In this document: piece after piece, positions 7,460-16,391 of the stretch
How the letters are laid out: the number at the start of each line of letters is the position of its first letter
Position numbering within the stretch: the first letter of the stretch is position 1
NCBI GenBank assembly: GCA_021832085.1
Contig: JAKBLM010000043.1
Span: forward strand, 1-37,572
DNA length: 37,572 nucleotides
Direction: 5' to 3'
Source of the DNA: Acidobacteriota bacterium
Lineage (GTDB): Bacteria; Acidobacteriota; Terriglobia; Acidiferrales; UBA7541
Made by a program: the position numbers and the translations under genes
Notes under the pieces: model-generated
What the model saw: only the letters and a program-made list of their open reading frames with translations
The model's database searches: none
Told to the model about the DNA's origin: nothing

Positions 7460-8815
7460 ATGGAACCGTTCCGCGTTCATCTCTTCGTCTGCACGCAGCA
7501 AAAGCCGGAAGGAGTCATCTCCTGCTCGGCCAACGGATCGCTCGCGGTGCTCGACCAACTCGACCGCGAGATACAGGCGCGCGGCCTGGACGGCGACGTA
7601 CAGCTCACCACCTCCGGCTGCATGGGACTTTGTGACGAAGGCCCCGTAATGGTCGTTTATCCGGCCGGGGTGTGGTACCGGCATGTGCAACCGTCTGACG
7701 TGCGCGAAATTGTCGATGTGCAGCTGAGGGATGGGCAGCCTGTCAGTCGTCTTGTCTGGAACGACGCCCCTGCGATGAAGGCCATGTCGGTTGAGCACAG
7801 GCAAAAGGTTCGCGCGGCAATGGCTGCGCGCGAAAAAGCCGGAGTGCTGCCCGAAGGTCTCGATCAGATGATCCGTGGCTACATGCCGAGCCGTTGCCTT
7901 CTTACAGCCCTTGAACTCGACATCTTCACCGCCACGGGCGACGGAGCCAACGCGGAGCAGATCGCCATGCGAATCCACGCGAATGCCCGCGCCGTCGGCA
8001 TGCTGCTCGATGCGCTCGTTGCTCTTGGGCTGCTCAGCAAGAGCGGCGACGATTACCGGAACACGCCCGAGTCAGCGCGCTTCTTTGTTCAGGGCTCGAA
8101 AGACAACCAACGCAATGGGCTGTTGCACACAGCCGACATCTGGCATCGCTGGAGCACGCTGACCGAAGCGCTGCGTCGTGGCAGCCGCGTGCCGATGGAT
8201 CGCGGCAAGGCGCCCGACTGGACACGCAACTTCATTACCGCGATGCAACGTAACGCGAAGGATCGCGCCGGGCTTGTGGTCAAGGCGCTAGGCACAGCCG
8301 GTGTGCGCCGCATCCTCGATCTCGGGGGCGGCTCCGGCGCCTACTCCATCGCGTTTGCCAAGGCTTCTCCCGATCTGCAGTGCGAGATCCTTGACGTCCC
8401 GGAAGTCGTGCCGCTGGCCGCCGAATATGTCAGCAAGGCCGGCGTTTCAGCACAGGTCAGCCTTCGCGCCGGTGACATGCTCGGCGACAATTTGGGCTCC
8501 GGCTATGACCTCATTCTGCTGAACGCAATCTGCCACATGTTTTCCGAGGAGCAGAACCGGAACCTCTTCCGCCGCGTCCGCCAGGCGCTCGCGCCGAAAG
8601 GCCGCCTCGCCGTGCAAGACTTCATCCTGAATCCCGATAAGGCCGGGCCGGTACGAGCAGCTCTGTTTTCACTGAACATGCTTGTCGGTACCGAAGGAGG
8701 CGCCAGTTACAGTGAGTCCGAATATACCGAGTGGATGAAGGCCGCAGGGTTTTCCGAAGTACGTCGGATCAGCTTGCCTGGGCCGACCGACCTGATTGTG
8801 GGGCGAGCCGAATAG
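7460..8815 (+). CDS. Fusion of thioredoxin-like 2Fe-2S ferredoxin and O-methyltransferase
   Basis: This 451-residue protein starts at an ATG preceded by GGAGAAGG. Residues 1-100 form a thioredoxin-like [2Fe-2S] ferredoxin, with four cysteines at 11, 22, 54 and 58 (C-x10-C...SGCMGLC) in the spacing used by that family. Residues about 140-230 look like the winged-helix dimerisation domain of plant/fungal-type O-methyltransferases (CLLTALELDIF, then an ARAVGMLLDALVALGLL helix). Residues 285-450 are the SAM-binding fold, with motif I ILDLGGGSGAYS and a later FILNPDKAGP segment. The substrate is unknown. The ferredoxin could deliver an electron or act only structurally; both are inference. The coupling of a redox domain to a small-molecule methyltransferase is unusual. 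The gene stands alone. Confidence 0.85.
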   Translation: MEPFRVHLFVCTQQKPEGVISCSANGSLAVLDQLDREIQARGLDGDVQLTTSGCMGLCDEGPVMVVYPAGVWYRHVQPSDVREIVDVQLRDGQPVSRLVWNDAPAMKAMSVEHRQKVRAAMAAREKAGVLPEGLDQMIRGYMPSRCLLTALELDIFTATGDGANAEQIAMRIHANARAVGMLLDALVALGLLSKSGDDYRNTPESARFFVQGSKDNQRNGLLHTADIWHRWSTLTEALRRGSRVPMDRGKAPDWTRNFITAMQRNAKDRAGLVVKALGTAGVRRILDLGGGSGAYSIAFAKASPDLQCEILDVPEVVPLAAEYVSKAGVSAQVSLRAGDMLGDNLGSGYDLILLNAICHMFSEEQNRNLFRRVRQALAPKGRLAVQDFILNPDKAGPVRAALFSLNMLVGTEGGASYSESEYTEWMKAAGFSEVRRISLPGPTDLIVGRAE

Positions 8816-8855
8816 TGTGCCTTTATTTCCGAACTGTCCGACTACAAAGATGGGG

Positions 8856-8883
8856 TTGCGAGTGTGCCGGGTAGGTTTATACT
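8856..8883 (+). promoter_or_regulatory. Candidate promoter of the S9 peptidase gene
   Basis: TTGCGA (8856-8861), a 16-nt spacer and TATACT (8878-8883, five of six matches to TATAAT) precede the peptidase start by about 170 nt. Confidence 0.4.
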
Positions 8884-9053
8884 GCGCTCGCCAAGGTCAG
8901 CCAGGCCGAGGCAGTGCCCTGCCACAGAACCTTGAATGCGTCTGGGGACAGCAGCAAGGCGTGGAGATTGAGGGCCATGATTCACTTTGTTCGCGCAAAG
9001 TGAGGGAATCGGGGTCGGCACCTAACCCCGAAGCCTTTTCTGCAGGAGGATCC

Positions 9054-11081
9054 ATGATGCGTCGTCTTGGTTTTGTCTTCCTAACTGCCGTTCTGCTGAT
9101 GCTGGCGCCGCTGGCCGCCCAAGCGGCTGCCGGGCCGATTCAGCTGAAGGACTTCCGGGCGCTCGTGCGGATTGAGTCACCGCGGTTCTCGCCCGACGGA
9201 CAACAGATCGCCTTCCTGACGATCCGTTCGGACTTCGTGCACGACCGCTACGTTGCAACGCTGCGTGTGATGGACACGACGGGCGGTAGATCGGAGGTCC
9301 TGGTGCGCGGGATGCGCGGCCTGCACATGCCGCGCTGGTCGCCCGATGGCCGCACCATCGCCTTCATCTCGACGGTCGGGAAGCAGAGACCGCAAATCTA
9401 CACCGTACCGGCCACGGGTGGCACGCCGGAAGAACTCAGCGACGCACCCAACGGCGTCGAGCAGTTTGCCTGGAGCCCAAACGGAGAGACCATTGCCTAC
9501 GTCACCCCGGACAATTCGCCGTTCAGCGCGAAGGACTTGCGCACCCACCACGACCTGTTCACTATCCACGACGATGATTACCAGATCACCAGGCCGCCCG
9601 TGCCCTCGCACGTCTGGCTGCTCTCGCTCAAGGGCGGCAAGGCACGCCAGCTCACCCATGGTACGACCAGCGTGCTGGAGGCCGCGCCGCCGTTTGGCGG
9701 CGGTGTCTCGGCGCCTTCCTGGTCAGCGGACGGTCATTGGATCGTGTACACCCAACAGGCCAATGCCCACGACGCCGACACGGACAGGACCAGCATCGCG
9801 GCGGTGAATGTAGCGACTGGTGCGCAGCACTTAATCACTCAGCAACGCACCTACGAATACACGCCGCGCTTCGCACCCAAGGGCGACGCCCTTGCTTACC
9901 TGTATCCGCACGGGCCGGGCCCGATCAGCAACATGGATCTCTTCCTCACCTCGCCGGAGGGCGGCACGACGCGCGACGTCAGCGCCGATCTGAACCGCAA
10001 TCTGGCCGCGAACTTCGCCTGGCTGCCCGATGGCCGCGGCCTGGTGGCCATCGCCGACGATCATATCGGCGTGAAGCTCTACGTCCAGCCGCTGCAGGGG
10101 CAGGGCCACGCGCTGGACTTGGGCGACCTGAATGCCCTTCAAGTGGCTGTGTCGTCGCGAGGCGCGCTTGCCGTTGTCGCCGACGGCGACACGCACGCGC
10201 CGGAACTCTACCTCCTGAGCACGCCGAGCGGCCGCCCGACGCGCTTGACCGACTTCAACCACGGCTTCGATGCCTACGCCTATCCGCGCAGCGTCGAAGT
10301 GCAGTGGCACGCGCCCGACGGCACGCTCAATGACGGCATCCTGACCTACCCCATCGGCTACCAGCCTGGCAAGCGCTACGCGCTCGTCGTCTACAGCCAC
10401 GGTGGCCCGGAAGCTGCCTCGAGCAAGGGCTTCGACACCGGCGAGATCGGCCCGCTGCGCGACCTGTTCGCGGCCGATGGGTACCTGGTGTTCGAGCCAA
10501 ACTACCGCGGCAGCGACAGCCTGGGCAATGCGCACGAACACGCGATCTACCGCGATCCCGGCATCGGCCCGAACAGCGACGTGATCTCGGGCATCGAGAT
10601 GATCGAGAAGAAAGGCATCGTGGACACTTCGCGCATCGCCGCGGTAGGACACTCCTACGGCGGCTACATGACCGCCTGGCTGATTTCGCACCAGCACTTC
10701 TGGCGCTGCGCGGTGGTCGCGGACGGCGCCGTGGACTGGACCGAGGAATACGAACTCGCCGGCGCCGGAAACCTGGCCTGGACGCGCGATTCGCTGGGCG
10801 GCACGCCGTGGGATAAGCAGAGCGTCGAGCTGTACCGCACCGGTTCGCCGATCACCTATGCCGGGGAGATCACCACGCCGACGCTGATCCTCTCGGGCAC
10901 TGCCGACATCACCGTGCCGATTACCGAATCGTTTGCGCTTTACCACGCGCTGAGCAGCCGGCACGTGCCGGTGGAGTTCATCGGAATCCCTGGCGCCTAC
11001 CATTCGCCGCAGGATCCGGTGCATCGGGAGCTGTACTATCGCGCCATCAACAAGTGGGTGGTCAAGTACCTCAGCCGCTGA
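9054..11081 (+). CDS. Secreted S9-family prolyl oligopeptidase-like peptidase
   Basis: This 675-residue protein belongs to the acylaminoacyl-peptidase/dipeptidyl-peptidase IV branch of family S9. The ATG follows AGGAGGATCC; a second ATG is adjacent. A signal peptide (MMRRLGFVFLTAVLLMLAPL ending near AAQA) sends it to the periplasm or outside. Residues about 30-390 form a TolB/WD40-like propeller with repeats such as PRFSPDGQQIAF and PRWSPDGRTIAF. The C-terminal alpha/beta hydrolase carries Ser534 in GHSYGGYMT, Asp618 in SGTADITVP and His650 in GAYHSPQDP. It would release short peptides or N-acylated amino acids. It lies convergent to the M14 gene, another secreted peptidase. Confidence 0.93.
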   Translation: MMRRLGFVFLTAVLLMLAPLAAQAAAGPIQLKDFRALVRIESPRFSPDGQQIAFLTIRSDFVHDRYVATLRVMDTTGGRSEVLVRGMRGLHMPRWSPDGRTIAFISTVGKQRPQIYTVPATGGTPEELSDAPNGVEQFAWSPNGETIAYVTPDNSPFSAKDLRTHHDLFTIHDDDYQITRPPVPSHVWLLSLKGGKARQLTHGTTSVLEAAPPFGGGVSAPSWSADGHWIVYTQQANAHDADTDRTSIAAVNVATGAQHLITQQRTYEYTPRFAPKGDALAYLYPHGPGPISNMDLFLTSPEGGTTRDVSADLNRNLAANFAWLPDGRGLVAIADDHIGVKLYVQPLQGQGHALDLGDLNALQVAVSSRGALAVVADGDTHAPELYLLSTPSGRPTRLTDFNHGFDAYAYPRSVEVQWHAPDGTLNDGILTYPIGYQPGKRYALVVYSHGGPEAASSKGFDTGEIGPLRDLFAADGYLVFEPNYRGSDSLGNAHEHAIYRDPGIGPNSDVISGIEMIEKKGIVDTSRIAAVGHSYGGYMTAWLISHQHFWRCAVVADGAVDWTEEYELAGAGNLAWTRDSLGGTPWDKQSVELYRTGSPITYAGEITTPTLILSGTADITVPITESFALYHALSSRHVPVEFIGIPGAYHSPQDPVHRELYYRAINKWVVKYLSR

Positions 11082-11271
11082 GCGACGCGTACGATTCCTT
11101 CGGCGGCTGGGTTTGCCGTTCGGCTGCACGCTGGTGAACACACACGTGGTGCAGCTGCCTGGCCAGTCCTTGCGCGCGCTGAGCCACTGCCACTGGGCGA
11201 GGGAAATGCCTCACTCTCCTCGCCGCCTGCTCGCTAGCTGAAGATGGCCTTTCGGCCGCGTGCGCTGGCGT

Positions 11272-14200
11272 TCAGTTTTTCGCCAGCTTTCGCCCGACGT
11301 TCAGGTGATTGAAATTCAGGATTGTATTGAGCACGAGCGAATAGCTTCCGCGCGTCTCGCCTCGATAGATGGGATTGATGGAGAAAAGGACCACATGTCC
11401 CGTGCCGAGCGGGACATCGATAACCGCCGCGTGCTCAGCCACTTCGTTTCCGCCTTCATCCAGCCCCGATACGAGCAGGTGCTGCGCGTCGGCGTAGCGG
11501 AGAATCACCCGTGGCCGAAACTGCGGCGGTATGATCGACGCCCCGGCACGCCACCGCTGTTCGGCAGTGATCGTCGGAGCCTGCCAAGGCTCGACCTTCT
11601 CCACCGGTGGATAGCTCACCGGCGGCCGGCCAACCACGTAATCGTGCTCGTTCTTTGTTCCGCGGCCCGTCGGCCGCCCGGCCTGTCCTCGTCCAAAACC
11701 AAAGAAGCCGCCGCGGTCGGCCATGTTGCTCAGGACGAAAATCGGTCCCTGGTCGAAATAGACCGAGAGGTCCTTGCCATAGCCATAGGCGATCGGGCTC
11801 GAGGGATCAACCACCTGGCTGCGCACCACACTCCCAATGATCCGCATGTGCCGCGGGCGCTGAATCGAAACGCCGGGCGTGAAGCCAAGCGCCACGGCCA
11901 GATTCGCCGTATCCATCACCGTTACGAGCGTGCCGCCCTGCTTTACGAATTGCTGCAGATGTTCCACTCCCGCCCAGCCGAGTCCGGGACGCATATCGGG
12001 AGTGGAATCGATTCGGCCGAGATTCGGCGTCAGCGCCGTCTTCTCCCAGGGCAGCGGATTGCCCCATTCGGTTGGCATGCCGTTGATGATGGCGCTCTGG
12101 CTGGCAAACCGGCCGACCGGCGCGAACAGAATGACGTCGTATTTCGCGCGTAAATCACTTTCGCGCCGCACCTCCTGCGTATTGATGTACGCGTAAGGGA
12201 TGTGCATCTCGTCGAGCGCTTCGCGCCACCAGCCTTCGGTTTGCGTGCTCAGCCAGGTGTGCATGATGGCCACGCGCGTCACTGGGACTGTGTGTGCGGC
12301 TATGGTTGGAGCTGTACCCACGCCGTACGCGTTGAGCGCCAAGCCTGTGAGCGCCCGATCGAGCGACGCTCGATCGACTCCGCGAATGATGAACGAGCCC
12401 CGGCGATACTGCCGGCCGTTGGACGCGAATGGCTTTTCCGCTACTTCGACGGAGGCGTTTTTCAATCGATAGCGCAGCGTGGCCAGCGACGTTTCCGCCG
12501 TATCGTCGATCAGGAACACGGGCCCGTCACCGTGGACGCTGCTCGGCATTCGTAGATCGCTCACGCGGCGCATCGGCACGCCGAGGACCTTCAAATCCGT
12601 CACGCGGAATACCCGCACATGGAACAATTCGCCGAAGGTCCAGCCGGTGTCGTCGTAGGGGTGCTTCTGCGGATCGTTCGGGCTCCAGTATTGATAATCG
12701 AGCAGTGCGTCGGCGATCCGCGAGTACGGCTGGTCCATGCGGATGATGTAGCTGCCGCTTGGGAACGAGACCGTGCGCGTTTGGACCGCACCGGATTTCC
12801 GCCTGACGGCATTCGCGGCGCCTTTTGCCCTTGCTTGCGCCGGCGCTTTCGCCGCCGGTCTCGTGACGGAAAACGCCGCCGTCGCCTGCGAAATCTCCAC
12901 GCCCTGCAACTGGAGAACGTGCAGCATTTCCGCCTGCAGCTCCGGCCGCGGATCGTTCCCGGGGAGCACGTAGGCGGCCGGCCCCTCGAGATGCGGTTTC
13001 TCCACCGAGTGTTTCGCTTTCAGGTAGAAGTTGCGGAGGAACGTGCGCCGCGAGATGGCAAAGAAGTGAAGGGAAGTGAGCAGTCCGGTTTCCTCGTAAT
13101 TGTTGTTGTCGCGCTGCGACCAAAGCACTTTCGGCAACGGCGGGTCCTGGCGGTACCACGTCCGCGAATATTGGCTGGGCGAGAGCGTGCGCTCGACAGT
13201 GTCGGCCCCGCCATTACCGAAGGTTTCATAGAGCCGGCTGATGCCGTTGTGCATCGCGCCGATGAACATCAGGTAGCCGGGCGACCACGTATCGAACGTT
13301 CCGTGCGTGAAGACGCCCGGCATGCCGAATTTCGTCATGTCTTGCACGTTGCGCCAGCCGAGGATCTCCCATTCGTTCGTCAGGATTGGATCCACCCAGG
13401 CGTTGAACGGCCCGTCGCCGGCCGTGTTGTCGTAGAGATACGGCACCGATTCGTGCAGGTCGTGCAGCACCTGCGTCTTCCAGGTGATGAACGTCTTCAT
13501 CACGTTCTGCGTCAGCTTCAGCGTGGCTGCCATCGCGTCGCGGTTGTTATCGTGCGCAACATAGTGGCCCCAGTAGATGAGCGGCGGAACGTTTTCTTTC
13601 GGGTGCGCCAGGTGCCACCGGTAGATGTCGACCATCCGGTCGCGTCCGTCGACTTCGACCACGGGTGTGATCAGCGTGATCACGTGGTCGCGAATCTCGC
13701 GAATGTAGGGGCTGTTGTCAACTGCCAGCCGGTAGGCCAGTTCCATCAGCGCCGTCGGCGCTCCGGTTTCGGGTGAATGGATGGTCCCGGTGATGTAGTA
13801 GACGGGAACGGCCTCGCTCGCAATCTGGTCGGCCACTTTGTCGTTCAGGCCGATCTTGCGCGGATCAGCCAGTTTCGAGAGCAGCGCCCGGTTTTGTTCC
13901 AGATGCTCGAGGTTCGTCGCCGAGGAAACGGCCACGGCGATCATTTCGCGCCCTTCCTCCGAGTGCCCGATCGTGTAGACGCGCACGCGCGGGCTTGCCT
14001 TCGCCAGCATCCGCATGTACGCATAAACCTGCTCCGCGTAGGGCAGAATCTTCGGTGCTCCGGCCACGTTGCCCAACACGGCCTCCGGCGTCGGCACCGT
14101 CTTCGATGCCGGCAGGTAATCGACCAGCGGCGAGCTGAAATACGGTTCGGTGGTGTACTCCCGGATCTTTTTCGTGTATTCCTGATCGATCGGCTGTTTG

Positions 14201-14316
14201 GGATCACGGACAAAATTCGTGTCCTGCGCCCGAAGGGATGGTTCTCCCATCGCCGTCAGGCCTAGCAGCAACAGGCCCAGCACGCAGCTTCGCACGGGTG
14301 ACCGCTTACGCACCAT
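11272..14316 (-). CDS. Secreted M14-family zinc carboxypeptidase-like protein
   Basis: This 1014-residue protein has AGGAGAAGG before its ATG and a signal peptide ending near LRAQD. Residues about 90-400 are a peptidase M14 domain. The zinc ligands are His180 and Glu183 in GTIHSPETG, with His288 in LHDLHES as the likely third; an Asn-Arg pair at 258-259 (HDNNRD) matches the substrate-binding NR motif. A candidate catalytic Glu lies in DNNNYEETGLL. The long C-terminal half (from about 500) includes beta-rich segments and a glutamine-amidotransferase-like fold (VILFAPVGRFASQSAI; GGTLVTVMDTANLAVALGF). Such very long M14 proteins are common in Acidobacteriota and Bacteroidota. Substrate is unknown. 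It is convergent to the S9 peptidase. Confidence 0.9.
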   Translation of the reverse strand: MVRKRSPVRSCVLGLLLLGLTAMGEPSLRAQDTNFVRDPKQPIDQEYTKKIREYTTEPYFSSPLVDYLPASKTVPTPEAVLGNVAGAPKILPYAEQVYAYMRMLAKASPRVRVYTIGHSEEGREMIAVAVSSATNLEHLEQNRALLSKLADPRKIGLNDKVADQIASEAVPVYYITGTIHSPETGAPTALMELAYRLAVDNSPYIREIRDHVITLITPVVEVDGRDRMVDIYRWHLAHPKENVPPLIYWGHYVAHDNNRDAMAATLKLTQNVMKTFITWKTQVLHDLHESVPYLYDNTAGDGPFNAWVDPILTNEWEILGWRNVQDMTKFGMPGVFTHGTFDTWSPGYLMFIGAMHNGISRLYETFGNGGADTVERTLSPSQYSRTWYRQDPPLPKVLWSQRDNNNYEETGLLTSLHFFAISRRTFLRNFYLKAKHSVEKPHLEGPAAYVLPGNDPRPELQAEMLHVLQLQGVEISQATAAFSVTRPAAKAPAQARAKGAANAVRRKSGAVQTRTVSFPSGSYIIRMDQPYSRIADALLDYQYWSPNDPQKHPYDDTGWTFGELFHVRVFRVTDLKVLGVPMRRVSDLRMPSSVHGDGPVFLIDDTAETSLATLRYRLKNASVEVAEKPFASNGRQYRRGSFIIRGVDRASLDRALTGLALNAYGVGTAPTIAAHTVPVTRVAIMHTWLSTQTEGWWREALDEMHIPYAYINTQEVRRESDLRAKYDVILFAPVGRFASQSAIINGMPTEWGNPLPWEKTALTPNLGRIDSTPDMRPGLGWAGVEHLQQFVKQGGTLVTVMDTANLAVALGFTPGVSIQRPRHMRIIGSVVRSQVVDPSSPIAYGYGKDLSVYFDQGPIFVLSNMADRGGFFGFGRGQAGRPTGRGTKNEHDYVVGRPPVSYPPVEKVEPWQAPTITAEQRWRAGASIIPPQFRPRVILRYADAQHLLVSGLDEGGNEVAEHAAVIDVPLGTGHVVLFSINPIYRGETRGSYSLVLNTILNFNHLNVGRKLAKN

Positions 14317-14909
14317 TTTCCTTCTCCTATGGGAACCGGGATGTCGATTTTGGCTTCGCGAACCGCTGGCAGCATAGCTCCGATCCCTTGTCGATACAAT
14401 GGCCAGTCCCGTTCAGACTGCGGGGGGCAAGCGCCCGATGCGCAATGAGGCAAGACTCGCCGTTGTTTAGGCCGGACTCTTGGCCAGTTGGAACAGCTGC
14501 GGCGGCGTGGCCGGCCGGTATCACCTCGGGCGCAGTTGGCACCTTCCGGCAATTGAGGAGCGATCTTGTGCTGGCGTGGATGCGCTACCGCTCCTGATCT
14601 CCCGTAGGCCAAACTCGGGTGCCGTAGGACTCTTCCAGCGGAGAAGAGGGCGAAATGGTGATCGCAACCGATCCAGCGGGTGTATACTGCAACCGCATTG
14701 GGGTGTGAAGAGTGGTAATCCTGCTGGAAATTCAGGGCTGGCCCGACGAATACCTGGTGCGGGTGGCGCAAAACTCGCGATCGTTTCTGCCAGATTGTGC
14801 CAAATGACCCAGCGCCCGAGCAGTTCCACCGAAGTGACAGAGAAACAAAGCACTTAGGGGATAGAAGGAAGGCTCCTCGTGGCAAGCCAAATGCAACGTG
14901 AGGGTCGTA
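14317..14909. other. Long intergenic region between divergent M14 and kor genes
   Basis: This region of about 590 bp holds one recognisable item, a family remnant at 14449-14556. Both flanking promoters must lie here. A TATACT hexamer occurs at about 14682 but has no good -35 partner. No hairpin or riboswitch was recognised. Confidence 0.35.
14449..14556 (+). pseudogene. Fragment of the same paralogous family (copy 4)
   Basis: One frame reads KTRRCLGRTLGQLEQLRRRG, then RPVSPRAQLAPSGN and TGA at 14554-14556. The 'RTLGQLEQLRRRGRPV.P' part matches the C-terminal block of copies 1-3 (DRTLGQLERLQRMRLGQP). Only about 20 residues are convincing, so the call is weaker than for the others. It lies on the same strand as the other copies. 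Confidence 0.4.
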
Positions 14910-15197
14910 ATGAATTCAGCTGTGACGACGGCAAAAACGAAAAAATTCCGAGGCGAAGTTTTCATAAATGCGGATCGGTGCAAGGGTTGTGGGTTCTGCA
15001 TTGAATTCTGCCCTCCTAAGGTCCTCGCCTCTTCAGAAAAATACAACAGCCACGGGTATCATCCCCCGGCCCTGGTGAATGAGACGGACTGTACCGGTTG
15101 TGACTTGTGTGGTCTTTATTGCCCGGACTTTGCGATATTCGGAATCCGAGTGCCTCTTGAAGGAACCGCAGCGCAGCCGGCCGGACGCCACGGATAA
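14910..15197 (+). CDS. korD: 2-oxoacid:ferredoxin oxidoreductase, delta (ferredoxin) subunit
   Basis: This 95-residue protein has two classic [4Fe-4S] motifs, CKGCGFCIEFCP and CTGCDLCGLYCP. It is the electron-accepting delta subunit of a four-subunit 2-oxoacid oxidoreductase. The ATG at 14910 follows GTGAGGG; a GTG four codons upstream is also possible. It is the first gene of a korDABC operon with gaps of about 20 bp or overlaps. Such complexes oxidatively decarboxylate a 2-oxoacid with CoA and reduce ferredoxin, or run in reverse. Confidence 0.9.
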   Translation: MNSAVTTAKTKKFRGEVFINADRCKGCGFCIEFCPPKVLASSEKYNSHGYHPPALVNETDCTGCDLCGLYCPDFAIFGIRVPLEGTAAQPAGRHG

Positions 15198-15218
15198 GGA
15201 TGAGGAGGAGGCGGAAGG

Positions 15219-16391
15219 TTGGACTGGGTCAAGGCAAATCCCAAGACAGTACTGACCGGCGCGCATTTCATCGATGGGAATCACGCCGCTTGCGAAGGGG
15301 CCATTGCGGCGGGAGCAAATTTCGCGGCCGGCTATCCGATTACGCCCTCCACTGAGGTCGTCGAACGCTTCGCTGCTCGCGCGCCGCTGGTGGGCGCAAC
15401 TTTCCTGCAGATGGAAGATGAATTGGCGTCCTCAATCGCCATTCTGGGCGCCGCTTGGGGCGGTGCGAAGTCATTCACCGTGACTTCAGGCCCCGGGTTT
15501 TCGTTGATGATGGAGCACGTCGGCCTCGCGGCCATGACCGAGACTCCCGCGGTTTTCGTTAACGTTCAGCGTGGCGGGCCTTCCACCGGACTTCCGACGC
15601 TTCCCGCCCAAGCCGACATGATGCAGGCGCGTTGGGGCTCACACGGCGATTACGAAGTGATCGCACTTTCTCCCAACTCACCACAAGAATGTTTTGACTT
15701 GATGATCGACGCTTTCAATTTGGCGGAGCAGTACCGCAATCCGGTCTTTTTCATGATGGACGAGAGCGTTGGGCACATGACCGAAAAGGTCGTTATTCCC
15801 TCCGCCGACAAGATCGATCTCTTTCCTCGCCGCTACACTTCGCTGACTCCTTCTGAGTACCTGCCCTATAAGCCGGGATCGGCTGGCATTCCCGAAATGG
15901 CCCGGCTCGGCCAGGGATATCGTTTCCATGTGACAGGCCTTACCCACGACGTGCGCGGCTATCCCGCAATCAACGCGCAGGCCCAGCAGGAACTCATGGA
16001 CCGGTTGATGGGCAAGATCCGGGACAACGCCGGCAAGATTGCGCGCACGAAGGAGCATCTCCTCGAAGACGCTGGTATCGTGCTCGTCGCCTACGGGATT
16101 ACCTCTCGAGTGGCGCTTCGTGCCGTGCAAATGGCCCGTGAAGAGAATATCCCCGCGGGTCTTCTGCGTCCCGTTGTCGTGTGGCCTTTCCCGGAAAAGC
16201 GGATTCGGGAACTGGCAGATCGGGCAAAGGCCTTCATCGTGGTCGAAATGAACTATGGGCAGATCGTGAATGAGGTAGAGCGCCTGGTGGCCGACTGCGC
16301 CAAAACGGTTTTGGTTCCACACGCGGGAGGGGCGGTCCACCGGCCAGAAGCTATTCTTGATGTCATCCGGGAGGTGGCGAAATGGGCGTGA
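15219..16391 (+). CDS. korA: 2-oxoacid:ferredoxin oxidoreductase, alpha subunit
   Basis: This 390-residue subunit has GYPITPSTEVVERFA near its start, then FLQMEDELASSIAILGAAWG and TSGPGFSLMMEHVGLA. These are the thiamine-pyrophosphate domain II and substrate-pocket motifs of KorA/VorB/PorA proteins. QRGGPSTGLPT follows. No ATG fits, so translation probably starts at TTG 15219, just after a GGAGGAGGCGGAAGG stretch. It overlaps korB by 10 nt. The closest general type is 2-oxoglutarate or branched-chain 2-oxoacid oxidoreductase; the sequence alone does not fix the substrate. Confidence 0.92.
   Translation: MDWVKANPKTVLTGAHFIDGNHAACEGAIAAGANFAAGYPITPSTEVVERFAARAPLVGATFLQMEDELASSIAILGAAWGGAKSFTVTSGPGFSLMMEHVGLAAMTETPAVFVNVQRGGPSTGLPTLPAQADMMQARWGSHGDYEVIALSPNSPQECFDLMIDAFNLAEQYRNPVFFMMDESVGHMTEKVVIPSADKIDLFPRRYTSLTPSEYLPYKPGSAGIPEMARLGQGYRFHVTGLTHDVRGYPAINAQAQQELMDRLMGKIRDNAGKIARTKEHLLEDAGIVLVAYGITSRVALRAVQMAREENIPAGLLRPVVVWPFPEKRIRELADRAKAFIVVEMNYGQIVNEVERLVADCAKTVLVPHAGGAVHRPEAILDVIREVAKWA

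Noticed and set aside
9831..11141. 436-codon minus-strand ORF
   Set aside because: It lies antisense to the S9 peptidase, which has a catalytic triad, signal peptide and ribosome binding site; this is a high-GC shadow.
12619..13776. 385-codon plus-strand ORF
   Set aside because: It is antisense to the M14 gene with its HSPE zinc motif; the Arg/Val/His-rich composition is typical of a reverse shadow.
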